64,000 nucleotides of DNA, taken from contig JBDHLD010000009.1 in assembly GCA_039586035.1 (NCBI GenBank), forward strand, positions 1 to 64,000. The letters are read 5' to 3'. This DNA is from JBDHHQ01 sp039586035 (GTDB taxonomy: Bacteria; Gemmatimonadota; Gemmatimonadetes; Longimicrobiales; Gaopeijiaceae). The notes beneath the pieces were generated by a model. It did not search any database, was not told where the DNA came from, and was given only the letters and a program-made list of their open reading frames with translations. The translations under genes were made by a program, and so were the position numbers. Shown here one piece after another: positions 31,994 through 40,028 of this stretch. Within the stretch, counting starts at the first letter, position 1. Each line of letters starts with the position of its first letter.

Positions 31994-32395
31994 ATGTTTC
32001 GCAGCGTCACTCTCGGCCTGGCCCTGGCGGCGGGCCTCCTCTACGTGTTGCCGGCCCACCCCACGAGCGCCACGCCCGAGCCCACCGTCCATGAGGTCAA
32101 GATGGTGGACATCTCGGCCACCGAGTTCCAATTCGAGCCCGCCGACATCACGGTGAAGCGGGGCGACGTGGTGCGTTGGATCCAGACCACCGCCATGCCC
32201 CACAACGTGGAATTCCGTGAGGGCCCGGACGGCGCCGTGCCTGGCTTGGAAACGCCCATCGGACCGTTCATGGCCACACCGGACGAGACGTATGAAGTCG
32301 TCATTGATGCGGCCTTCCAGGCGGGCACGACCAAGTACGTCTGCACGCCCCACGAGTTCATGGGCATGGTGGGGAGCATCACCGTCTCCGACTGA
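31994..32395 (+). CDS. plastocyanin-like blue copper protein
   Basis: Periplasmic type I copper protein of 133 residues. ATG at 31994 with GGAGG four bases upstream; signal peptide about residues 1-26. Copper ligands are H70 (AMPHNVEF), C117, H120 and M125 or M123 (YVCTPHEFMGM), the plastocyanin/pseudoazurin order. It is about 60 percent identical by eye to the protein at 46840-47247. It should carry electrons between a membrane complex and a terminal partner. The next gene is a cytochrome-barrel fusion, which may be that partner. Confidence 0.92.
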   Translation: MFRSVTLGLALAAGLLYVLPAHPTSATPEPTVHEVKMVDISATEFQFEPADITVKRGDVVRWIQTTAMPHNVEFREGPDGAVPGLETPIGPFMATPDETYEVVIDAAFQAGTTKYVCTPHEFMGMVGSITVSD

Positions 32396-32463
32396 TCCGG
32401 GTTCGGTAGGGTAGGGTCCAGCCACTACTCATGCCGACAGACCGGCCGGTGGAGCGGCTCGCG

Positions 32464-32499
32464 CGGGGCGGGCTCCGGATTGACCGGAGCTTCGCCCCG
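32464..32499 (+). terminator. interrupted hairpin between plastocyanin and fusion gene
   Basis: CGGGGCG-G-GCTCCGG pairs with CCGGAGC-TT-CGCCCCG around a five-base loop, 69 bases after the plastocyanin stop. No T run. It may cause partial termination, so that less fusion protein than plastocyanin is made. Confidence 0.5.
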
Positions 32500-32548
32500 C
32501 CCGACTGTGTGGCACCTACTTGGGTCGATCCACCTTCGCCAACGGTCC

Positions 32549-34018
32549 ATGAAAGCCCAACGTGCCGCGGGATCCTCAGCGCCCTCGTTGCCCTCGCCAA
32601 CTGACCGCGGTCGCCCGCGCCGAGATGGGGCCCTGCTGGGACTCCCACTGGCGGTTGCCCTCGTGCTCGCATGCATGGCCGCGGAGATCGGCCGACCGGG
32701 CGAAGCGACGGCGATTCCGGCGTTCTCCAGGATGTACCGGACCACCTGCTCGACCTGCCACACTGCCGCGCCCAAGCTCAATGTCCTGGGCGAGACCTTC
32801 CGCCTGAACGGCTACCGGATGCCCGAGACCAGCCTCTTGGTGCGTCGGGACGACCCCGTCGCCCTGGGAGACGATGCCTGGAAGGACGAATGGCCACGGG
32901 CCATCTGGCCTGGAGAGGTTCCCGGGCAGGTGCCCATTGCGCTACGCATCCAGGCAGATGCTCGTGCGACGCGAGACGAGGAAGCCTCTGGCGACTTCGG
33001 TCTTCGCCTCCCACACGAAATCTACCTGTTGGCGGGTGCGCCGCTGGGGTCGTCCATATCGGTGTTCCTGGAGACCGAGTGGACCCGGGAGGACGGGGTG
33101 GAGATCGCCCAGGCCAAAGTGCTCTTCAACGATGTGTTCACCGGGCTGCCGCCGGGCTCCCTGAACCTGTGGTTGGGTCAGCAGAACCCCTACCTGTTCA
33201 CCTTGGCCGATCGCCAGATCGACAGGGCAGCCCGGCAGAAGTTCGCTTGGCAGGACTTTTCACCGGCCGACCTTACCGTGACGGGACCCGGGTCGGAGGA
33301 CGAATTGACCTCGGGCAACGAATTCTCGCTGGGCGGTACGTTTCCGACCATCGAGGTCAACGGCTCTCCTGGCGGACGACTCTACTATGGGGCCGGTATC
33401 TCTCAGGGAGCCGGGGCCCCGACCGACGACAACAACGGGCGGATGGACGCCTACTACAAGGTCAGATACAAGCTCGGGGGCCTGGACCTTCGTGGCCGGT
33501 ACGCGGAAGGTGCTGGCCCCATTACCGGAACCGGGGGCCAGCTGCTCGATCGCGCGCTCATTCTCGAGCACTTCGGCTACTTCGGGTCGGAGCCCACGCT
33601 CGGGGGGCTGGACGACGACCATCGGTCCTTCGGCGTCAACGCGCGGGCATTGTACGGAAGGTTGGACGCCGGCGTCGGCTATACCTGGAGCCGCTATGAC
33701 GCCCCGTGGGGCGATCGGGTGACCGGCTCTCTGGACGCCACCAGCTTCTTCAGCAAGATCGAGTACGTGATCCTCCCGTGGTTCATCGCCTCGCTCAAGG
33801 CGGAGGCCTTTCGAACCAGCTTGCCGGACACACGGGATTCGGGCCTCGTGATCACGTCCGGCGATCGGGATCGGATCCTGCCGGGGGCCGTCATGCTGAT
33901 CCGCCAGAACGTGCGCGGAGTCGTGGAGGCCGAGCTCTTCACACGGCACGAGCAGACCACCGCCGCCGGGCAACGGCGCCCCCACAACCTCTGGTTTCGG
34001 CTCGACGTGGCCTTCTGA
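32549..34018 (+). CDS. monohaem cytochrome c fused to outer-membrane beta-barrel (Cyc2-like layout)
   Basis: Protein of 489 residues; ATG at 32549 (in-frame starts exist further up to 32480). A basic N-region and long hydrophobic signal (GALLGLPLAVALVLACMA) are followed by one haem site CSTCH at residues 67-71, in the context IPAFSRMYRTTCSTCHTAAP then KLNVLGETFRLNGYR. From about residue 130 to the end it is a barrel with strands such as SISVFLETEWTRE, RLYYGAGISQGAG, ARALYGRLDAGVGYTWSRYD and a final NLWFRLDVAF ending in Phe. A cytochrome-porin in one chain is the plan of Cyc2 iron oxidases and related fused cytochrome-porins, which move electrons across the outer membrane. The electron donor is not known; iron oxidation is only one option. 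Confidence 0.82.
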   Translation: MKAQRAAGSSAPSLPSPTDRGRPRRDGALLGLPLAVALVLACMAAEIGRPGEATAIPAFSRMYRTTCSTCHTAAPKLNVLGETFRLNGYRMPETSLLVRRDDPVALGDDAWKDEWPRAIWPGEVPGQVPIALRIQADARATRDEEASGDFGLRLPHEIYLLAGAPLGSSISVFLETEWTREDGVEIAQAKVLFNDVFTGLPPGSLNLWLGQQNPYLFTLADRQIDRAARQKFAWQDFSPADLTVTGPGSEDELTSGNEFSLGGTFPTIEVNGSPGGRLYYGAGISQGAGAPTDDNNGRMDAYYKVRYKLGGLDLRGRYAEGAGPITGTGGQLLDRALILEHFGYFGSEPTLGGLDDDHRSFGVNARALYGRLDAGVGYTWSRYDAPWGDRVTGSLDATSFFSKIEYVILPWFIASLKAEAFRTSLPDTRDSGLVITSGDRDRILPGAVMLIRQNVRGVVEAELFTRHEQTTAAGQRRPHNLWFRLDVAF

Positions 34019-34251
34019 GCCTCCGCCCGCGCCACCCACTCGTCCTCGGTAACGGACAGCCCCACGCGGCATCGGGAGGCTGGCAGACCCTTTGCAGTAT
34101 TGTCTGAGGCCGGCGACCGCCTGGCTCCGGTCCGGACGAGCGGATGCGTGCCCAATGCCCGGAAGACCGCGTCGTCCGGGATCTTTCGGACAGAGGAGCC
34201 AGGGCCGTCGTACCGGAGCGGTGCGACAACGACAACGCGGATGCGACAATC

Positions 34252-35004
34252 ATGTCCCAGCGACGTCAGGGGGAGGGGGACTCCCCCGAAGGCCCGGAGA
34301 GGCGAGAACAAGTGGTCACGATCCCGCGGAGCCATACCGCCCCGAGGGTCCGTGAGTCGCAGCTGCAGGACCCGGTCTCGCCCTGTAGCACTCCCTACTA
34401 CGATCCGACCCTCCGTTCCCTGGCCGCGGTCATCCTCGACGGGGCACCCGACCCGATGTTGGTAACGGACGCCGAAGGCTCGATCCTGCTCCTCAATCGT
34501 GCGGCCGAGACGCTCTTCGGGTACCGGCGCAAGGAGCTCGTCGGCAGGCCGGTGGAGGTGCTGATGCCAAAGCGCTTTCGCGGCGCCCACGGCGATCACC
34601 GGCGACGGTTCATCGAGGATCCCGACGTTCGCGGTATGGGGTTTCGCGCCGGTATCTCCGGATTGCGTAAGGATGGGACCGAGTTCCCGGCGGACGTGAG
34701 CCTGAGCCCACAGCGGTACGAGGACGCGTTGATGGTCACGGTGGCCATCCGGGACGTCTCCGTGCGCCGGTCCGTCGAGGAGCGAAGGAGGAGCCTCATC
34801 GACGAGTTGCGCGACGCGCTCGACCAGGTTCGACGACTGGGAGAGCTGTTGCCCGTGTGTGCGTGGTGCGAACGGATCGGCGACGACGAGGGTGCCTGGA
34901 CCCGACTCGAGAGCTTCTTCCGGGCGCATGCGGGGGCGGAAGTGAGCCACTGTATTTGCCCCGAATGCGCCGAAGCCGTCGGAGGCGAGCACCCCGTTTC
35001 GTGA
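34252..35004 (+). CDS. PAS-domain protein with C-terminal CxxC pair
   Basis: Cytoplasmic protein of 250 residues if started at ATG 34252; the frame is open from ATG 34144 (286 residues) and neither start has a good ribosome binding site. Residues about 60-175 form a PAS domain (GAPDPMLVTDAEGSILLLNR, LFGYRRKELVG, LRKDGTEFPADVSLSP, TVAIRDVS). A coiled-coil-like linker (EERRRSLIDELRDALDQVRRL) leads to LLPVCAWCERI and HCICPECAE, a CxxC...CxxC module that often ends PAS/GAF signalling proteins and probably binds metal. No kinase or output domain is present. It could be a small redox or ligand sensor acting with a partner. Confidence 0.8.
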   Translation: MSQRRQGEGDSPEGPERREQVVTIPRSHTAPRVRESQLQDPVSPCSTPYYDPTLRSLAAVILDGAPDPMLVTDAEGSILLLNRAAETLFGYRRKELVGRPVEVLMPKRFRGAHGDHRRRFIEDPDVRGMGFRAGISGLRKDGTEFPADVSLSPQRYEDALMVTVAIRDVSVRRSVEERRRSLIDELRDALDQVRRLGELLPVCAWCERIGDDEGAWTRLESFFRAHAGAEVSHCICPECAEAVGGEHPVS

Positions 35005-35053
35005 AGGGGCTTCCAGAGCGCGTTGGCTCGGAGAAGGGGCTCGTCAGCTCACG

Positions 35054-35896
35054 TCAGGGTTGTGCGCAGAGCTCGCCGGTGTAGGCCTCGCTATCCCCCG
35101 ATGCGAGGATGCTGTCGCGCTGAAATGCGATGCTGTCGGCGACCATGGGCCCGAAGAGGAAATAGCGCTCTGGAGGCTCGCGAAGCGGGTGCAAGACACC
35201 CCCGCTGAACTCCATTTCCAGGGAGCGGGCGAATCGAAGCGCTTCCCGGAGGAACTCCCTCGGTAGCTTGTCACTCCAATCGGGCATGACCCCGTGGCCC
35301 GAGACGACGGTGTTGAAGAGCTCATCGTCGCTCTTCTCCATCCGCTCCCCCAGTGCGAACGACGGTGAGCCCCCGTACGCGGCGATGCCGTTCAAGCCGT
35401 GACAGCCGGCGCAGAACGTGGAGTACGCCTCCTCCCCCACCGTGGTGGGCGCCCTGGGGCGGGCGCACGACTGGAGTACGAGGGCAGAGAGGCTGCTGGG
35501 CAGGCGGGTCGCTTCGCCAGCAAGATTGGCCTCCTGGGCCTGTTGGAACCTGCGCTGCGCCTCTCCCGTGTCCCGGGGGCCGCCAATACCGAAGTAATGC
35601 AGTAGCGACAGGTTGAGGAGCGCGCCGACGTGATCCTGCTCCGCGGCCCTGCGAAACCAGTGGTGGGCCAGGCCCCGGTCGGGCGGCGCCATCTCGCCGA
35701 AGAACAGCATGAAGCCCACGAGGTTCTGGCTATACGCGTCGCCGCGTTCAGCAAGGCGGTAGTGGGTCTCGAACGTCGATGTGGGAGGTGACTCCGACTC
35801 GGGTGGGCCCTGGACACAGCCCACGAGCGCAACGATGCCCGTACCCACCGCGATCCGCCGCAGAGCCCCCGTCCCGAATCTCGACACCGAGCGCAC
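35054..35896 (-). CDS. lipoprotein fusing Sel1 repeats to monohaem cytochrome c
   Basis: Lipoprotein of 280 residues, GTG start at 35894-35896, lipobox IVALVGC. Residues about 40-130 carry Sel1-like helical repeats (LAERGDAYSQNLVGFMLFFG, GLAHHWFRRAAEQDHVGALLNLSLLHYFGIG). A class I cytochrome c domain follows: GEEAYSTFCAGCHGLNG, then GHGVMPDWSDKL with the likely Met ligand. A C-terminal segment of about 50 residues is unassigned. Joining a protein-binding scaffold to an electron carrier is unusual and suggests a cytochrome docked to a partner complex. It lies four bases after the S41 peptidase gene in the same operon. Confidence 0.83.
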   Translation of the reverse strand: MRSVSRFGTGALRRIAVGTGIVALVGCVQGPPESESPPTSTFETHYRLAERGDAYSQNLVGFMLFFGEMAPPDRGLAHHWFRRAAEQDHVGALLNLSLLHYFGIGGPRDTGEAQRRFQQAQEANLAGEATRLPSSLSALVLQSCARPRAPTTVGEEAYSTFCAGCHGLNGIAAYGGSPSFALGERMEKSDDELFNTVVSGHGVMPDWSDKLPREFLREALRFARSLEMEFSGGVLHPLREPPERYFLFGPMVADSIAFQRDSILASGDSEAYTGELCAQP

Positions 35897-35900
35897 GCTG

Positions 35901-38219
35901 CTACCGGCCCGGATCGGAATCGAGGAGATACCTCACGGCGGCCTGTAGGACTTCGTCTTGACCACTGCGCAGACCCTCGATGGTCGGCGACACCGTGACG
36001 GTCGGCTGCAAGCCCACCCGCTGCAGCTGGCGGCCGTCCGCGTGTCGAACCGACTGCCCGGTGAACGACAGCACGATCCCACCAGGGACCGTGAAGTTGG
36101 TGACGTCGCCATTGGCGCCGTTGGACGAGGTGCCCACGAACTTCGTTCCGTTGGCGGCCTCGAGAAACAATCCGGTATGCTCAGCCTGACTGATCGTCCG
36201 CTCGTCGACGAGCATGACGGTACGCCCTCGGTACGGTATTCGGTCTGGCGACCGTGGTGGGATACGTTGCACGAACGTGTAGCGCTGCCTTCCCGCCTCG
36301 CCCGGGCCGGTGAGGAGCGGTCGGTCGAAGACGGCGGCGGGAGCCTGGTCCACCCGAGCCAGGTACGGGGCGATGGTCCAGGCGGTGCCGTTGGGGTAGC
36401 CGCGCATGTCGAAGATGATGGCGTTCGTCCCCGCCAACCGCTCGAACATCTCCGGTACCTCCGGAACCGTCAGGCGGTCGAGGTCCACGTAGCCGATGTT
36501 GTCATCGAGGATCCGCACCACGTCACCCGATCGCCATGTGAACCGTAGGTATCGGTTCCGGCGCTGCACTTCGACGAGCCGGGGGCGTCCGTCCGCTCCT
36601 TCGACGGTCAGGCGGGCCAAGCTCTCGTCGGCGCCGTTGAGCATCCAGTCCGTGGCGCGGCCCATCAGCGCCCCCTCCGTAGAAGCCGCGACCACCCGAG
36701 CGTATCGTCGCGTGCGGCTCACGGCGTCTTCCCCGTCTACGTCGAGGATCACGTCACCGATCGAGAGCCCCGCGGCTTCGGCCGCAGTGGGGTGCCGATA
36801 TCCGGCGACGACCGGACGACCCTCGATCCAGCGGGCATAAATGGGCGGAGGCGCGGTGCCGAGGGCGCCGTAGAGGACGTCGCTGTTGACGAAGCCGTGG
36901 GTGTCCTGGATGTGGCTGTACATCTCGGCTACGGCCAGGTGGTAGGACTCCGCGTCGGAGGCGGATGCCAAGCGCCGGGCATACTCTCGAAACACGGATC
37001 CCCAATCGCGGTCCATCAACGCCCCGTACGGGAAGAACAGATCGATCGTGGCCCAGATGCGGACAGCCGCCATCAAGCGTAGGGGAAGGTCGGGGTAAGG
37101 TGTATCGAAGGCGGTCGATCGACGAGAGACGCCACCGAGGGGCGGCAAGGGCGTGCGCTCTCGAGGCTGCGACTTCGGCCTGCGGACGAGCTCGAGCGCG
37201 GCTTGGAATGCCGGATCGAAGCCCGATCCGTCGCGGCCGGGCGCCGCGATCTCCCGGTCGGCCAACACTGTGGCGGATCCGTCCTCTTGAACGAGCTCGG
37301 AAATCCTGACCGCGGCTCTCACCCCATGCGCGAGCGAAAGCGTGTGGGTGCGGGCGAACGCCTCCGTCTCGAAGGGGCCCTCGGACAGGATCATGGAGAT
37401 CCCTGCGTCCCGTAACGCCAACGCCTCGAGCGGCAACGAGGCATGCCGGTCCACCAGGAAGACGGAGGGGATGTTTCGTTCCGATCGGGACGGGATCCAA
37501 TCGCGATCCGTGGTCTCGAACGCCGACCTGTATCCGCCCGACGTCGCACCCCTCTCGGGGTGAAATCCGTGGTGGATCCGCGTCCTGAATCCCGGGGTCG
37601 CGATGGTTGTGGACGTGAGCAGCTCGGCCAGCCCACTGCTCGAGAAGGCGAAGGCCAGCGTCCCATCCGTGGATGCCGCGGGGCGGGGGCCCGCTCGCAG
37701 GTCGAACACGACCCCGCGCGTGCTTCGGAGCATCCCGCCGATCTCCCGCAGGCGGCCCACCACGCGGGGCCAATCGCTCAGAGCCCGGTAGTCCTCGATC
37801 CGGACAACTCCGATGCTGTCGGCCGTGAGGTCGAAGGCGGGCTGGGCGTCTGTCGCTCCGGTGCCGGCCTGGGGCGAATCTATCGGCACGGCGGTGGGCA
37901 CTACCCGGGTGCTCGGGTCGGCCAGGGCAGCCAGGAGCTCGCCAATCACGTCGGCGTAGGCGGCCGAGTCGGTGGCCGCGATGGCGGCCGGGATCGCCTC
38001 GACCGTTGCCGAGTCCCAGCGCACGTCACGGTAGGCCGGATACGGATGGAAGTGGGTGACCGTTCTCCACACATGGGCGATTCCCTCCAGCCTGGCCACG
38101 GCCGCGGAATCGAGCTCGGTACCCTCGCTGTCGGGCACGGACTGGGCGGCAACCGAGATTCGGCCTGAGCCCGGCGCAGCTCCGGAGGCCACCAGGATAA
38201 GTAGAAAGGCGACGTACAA
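35901..38219 (-). CDS. S41-family peptidase with PDZ domain
   Basis: Exported peptidase of 772 residues; TTG appears to be the start (38217-38219), with a signal peptide near residues 1-25 (LLILVASGAAPGSG). A first S41-like half (about residues 40-330) looks inactive. It is followed by an N-terminal-like bundle (WATIDLFFPYG, a carboxyl-terminal-protease hallmark), a PDZ domain (about 490-560: AGLSIGDVILDVDGEDA) and the active S41 core (IGYVDLDRL, AIIFDMRGYPNG, LVDERTISQAEHTGLFLE). The serine in TISQAE is the likely nucleophile. The dual-half layout resembles large periplasmic S41 proteins of Gemmatimonadota/Bacteroidota. Substrate unknown. Confidence 0.85.
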   Translation of the reverse strand: MYVAFLLILVASGAAPGSGRISVAAQSVPDSEGTELDSAAVARLEGIAHVWRTVTHFHPYPAYRDVRWDSATVEAIPAAIAATDSAAYADVIGELLAALADPSTRVVPTAVPIDSPQAGTGATDAQPAFDLTADSIGVVRIEDYRALSDWPRVVGRLREIGGMLRSTRGVVFDLRAGPRPAASTDGTLAFAFSSSGLAELLTSTTIATPGFRTRIHHGFHPERGATSGGYRSAFETTDRDWIPSRSERNIPSVFLVDRHASLPLEALALRDAGISMILSEGPFETEAFARTHTLSLAHGVRAAVRISELVQEDGSATVLADREIAAPGRDGSGFDPAFQAALELVRRPKSQPRERTPLPPLGGVSRRSTAFDTPYPDLPLRLMAAVRIWATIDLFFPYGALMDRDWGSVFREYARRLASASDAESYHLAVAEMYSHIQDTHGFVNSDVLYGALGTAPPPIYARWIEGRPVVAGYRHPTAAEAAGLSIGDVILDVDGEDAVSRTRRYARVVAASTEGALMGRATDWMLNGADESLARLTVEGADGRPRLVEVQRRNRYLRFTWRSGDVVRILDDNIGYVDLDRLTVPEVPEMFERLAGTNAIIFDMRGYPNGTAWTIAPYLARVDQAPAAVFDRPLLTGPGEAGRQRYTFVQRIPPRSPDRIPYRGRTVMLVDERTISQAEHTGLFLEAANGTKFVGTSSNGANGDVTNFTVPGGIVLSFTGQSVRHADGRQLQRVGLQPTVTVSPTIEGLRSGQDEVLQAAVRYLLDSDPGR

Positions 38220-38354
38220 TGGTCGCCCGCCGGCCGCCAGGACGTGATATCGTGAGTACGTAGCGCCCTCCGCTGTGCAGGAGTCTGCAACGGTCGGGCA
38301 AGAACGTCGTGCCCGCCTCCGAGGCTCGCAAGCGGCATAGGCGCACGACGGTTC

Positions 38355-38380
38355 GGGGTGGCGACGTCCGTCGCCACCCC
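38355..38380 (-). terminator. 11-bp perfect hairpin after DUF5666 gene
   Basis: GGGGTGGCGAC and its complement enclose a four-base loop, 70 bases after the stop at 38451 and before the S41 gene. GC-rich stem without a T run; probable transcript end. Confidence 0.6.
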
Positions 38381-38450
38381 GTTGGAAACCGCTTCCTCAC
38401 GCGTCCCGCTCCTCGTGCCGCGCCCGTTTTGGTCAGCGGCCCGCTCGGCC

Positions 38451-39665
38451 TCAGTCGTCCACCTCGACCTCGATCTCCACGGCCACGAGGCCGGAGCCGT
38501 CCGGTGCCGGCGCGGCGTCGCCCTCGGCCCGAACTGGGAGCCCCGCGTCCACGGCGGACTTGGTGGATGCCAGATCGAACAGGTCTCCGTCGTTGTCGAA
38601 GCGCGTTTCCGTCGTGATGAGGATGACCGAACCGCTCCCGAGCGTGACCGTACCGGCTCCCAGGTCGACCGCAGAGACGGTACCCTCGAACTCCAACGCG
38701 CCCGGCATGTCGTCGGCATCGTCCTCGATCTCGAACTCGACCTCGATGGCGACGATCGACCCATCCGGATCGCGCATGCCCTCACCCTCCGCCTCTACGA
38801 AGCGGCCCGCGTCGACTGCGGCCGCAACCGCGTCCATTGACCTGAGGTGGTCGTCGTCACCGCCGGAATCCTGCTCGATGGTGGTAGCCGCAACGATGCG
38901 AATCACGACACCCGTCTGAAGCGTGACGGTCCCGGCCCCCAGGTCAACGGTGTTGACCAGGCCCTCGAAGTCGATCTCGCTTCCGTCGTCGTCCACGTCC
39001 TGCTCCACCTCGGTCCTGCCTCCCGACGCGTCCACCGCGATGTCCAGGCCGAGCATCCGGAGTCGCGCCTGGCCGGGCCCGAGGATCTCGACGTTGTCGG
39101 CGTCGACGTTCATCTCGATCTCGGGCTCCTCGGACTCGTCGTTCAGGCGCAGCTTGGTCGCGAAGAACGATGGGTCATCGGGGTCCTGGGGCTCCGACGG
39201 CGGCGTCCGCTTGGCTTCGACGGCGGGGCGGCGGCCTCCGGCCAGCGCGTCCTCGAGGAAAGCCAGGAAGGTCGACTGGCTCATCTCGGTCCCGCTCCGC
39301 TCGTCGCGGAAGCTGGTTCCCGGACCGACCTCGACCGTAAGGCTTCCGAGCTCGAGCGTGATCACGTTGCCGGACACGCCGGTCACGCGGCTCTCGATCT
39401 TCTCCTCGTCGAAGACTTCCTCCGGCTCCTCGACCTCGACTTCGCGGGCCACCAAGGGGGTGGTCGGCGAGATCAACTTCACCTCCAGACGTGTCGGGCC
39501 GGACGCGGCCTCCTGGCTGAGCTGCTCCACGGAAATGGGAACGGAGAAGGCCGCCCCGTCCACGGGTGCGCCCGGCCCCGCCGGATCGCTCTGGTCGCTG
39601 CAGGCCGCGAGCACCAGCACGCTCGCCGTGAGCCAGGTGACGCTGACAGGAATTACTGCTCGCAT
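38451..39665 (-). CDS. lipoprotein with repeated DUF5666 domains
   Basis: Lipoprotein of 404 residues. ATG at 39663-39665 with AAGGAG upstream; signal ends LVLAAC. The mature chain is very acidic and holds at least three DUF5666-type beta modules, seen as GVSGNVITLELGSLTVEVG, FEGLVNTVDLGAGTVTLQTG and FEGTVSAVDLGAGTVTLGSG, the latter two each followed by a VDAGxxVxAEG phrase. The repeats form a chain of small OB-like barrels. No enzymatic motif; metal or polyanion binding at the cell surface is possible because of the Asp/Glu content. Confidence 0.82.
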   Translation of the reverse strand: MRAVIPVSVTWLTASVLVLAACSDQSDPAGPGAPVDGAAFSVPISVEQLSQEAASGPTRLEVKLISPTTPLVAREVEVEEPEEVFDEEKIESRVTGVSGNVITLELGSLTVEVGPGTSFRDERSGTEMSQSTFLAFLEDALAGGRRPAVEAKRTPPSEPQDPDDPSFFATKLRLNDESEEPEIEMNVDADNVEILGPGQARLRMLGLDIAVDASGGRTEVEQDVDDDGSEIDFEGLVNTVDLGAGTVTLQTGVVIRIVAATTIEQDSGGDDDHLRSMDAVAAAVDAGRFVEAEGEGMRDPDGSIVAIEVEFEIEDDADDMPGALEFEGTVSAVDLGAGTVTLGSGSVILITTETRFDNDGDLFDLASTKSAVDAGLPVRAEGDAAPAPDGSGLVAVEIEVEVDD

Positions 39666-39734
39666 GGTTTCTCTCCTTCACCCATTTTCACAAGTTCGGG
39701 GCCGCTCCCTCTCGGGCGGCGTGACAATCTCATG

Positions 39735-39750
39735 GGCAGCGAACGTGCCT
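39735..39750 (-). promoter_or_regulatory. weak sigma-54-like site before DUF5666 gene
   Basis: Minus strand AGGCACG-TTCG-CTGCC keeps GG and GC at the right spacing but deviates at the first base of both elements. No upstream activator palindromes of the type above were seen. Low weight. Confidence 0.25.
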
Positions 39751-39839
39751 GCAGCACACGGGGCGGGTTGAGCGACCTCAAGTGCCTCTGGGAGAGCGTT
39801 TTGCGTGTTTGAGCCAGCGAGAGGTCCCTTGGCGGGACA

Positions 39840-39858
39840 GTGTAGCGCAGCGCTACAC
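39840..39858. promoter_or_regulatory. perfect 19-bp palindrome, likely operator
   Basis: GTGTAGCGC-A-GCGCTACAC is an exact inverted repeat about 170-190 bp before the cation transporter start. Such a centre-odd operator would suit a dimeric metal repressor, but no repressor gene is adjacent. Confidence 0.45.
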
Positions 39859-40028
39859 CGTGCTCCTCCTACGTACGCCGACGATCCACGAGGCAAGGCG
39901 ACTCCCTGTGCTCACGGATTCGGCGAGCCAATGGGCCAGCGGATACACGAAGGCGTAGCTCACGACCGCGACGGCAGAGGCGCGCCCTCTACGCTCCGCC
40001 GCGGGGCCCGGCTACCGGTGGAACCCCG

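Larger units (their letters stand above)
39666..40028. other. divergent intergenic region with perfect palindrome
   Basis: The 363-bp gap separates the DUF5666 gene (minus) from the cation transporter (plus). It contains a weak sigma-54-like site on the minus strand (39735-39750) and a perfect 19-bp palindrome (39840-39858). The stretch 39900-40028 shows nothing I can name. Confidence 0.5.

Noticed and set aside
32511..32526. TGGCACCTACTTGGGT before the cytochrome-barrel fusion, a sigma-54-like -24 element
   Set aside because: The -12 lacks the invariant GC, so it is not a usable promoter by sequence.
38290..38330. GGGCACG...TTGC on the minus strand upstream of the S41 peptidase
   Set aside because: GG and GC are two bases too far apart for sigma-54.
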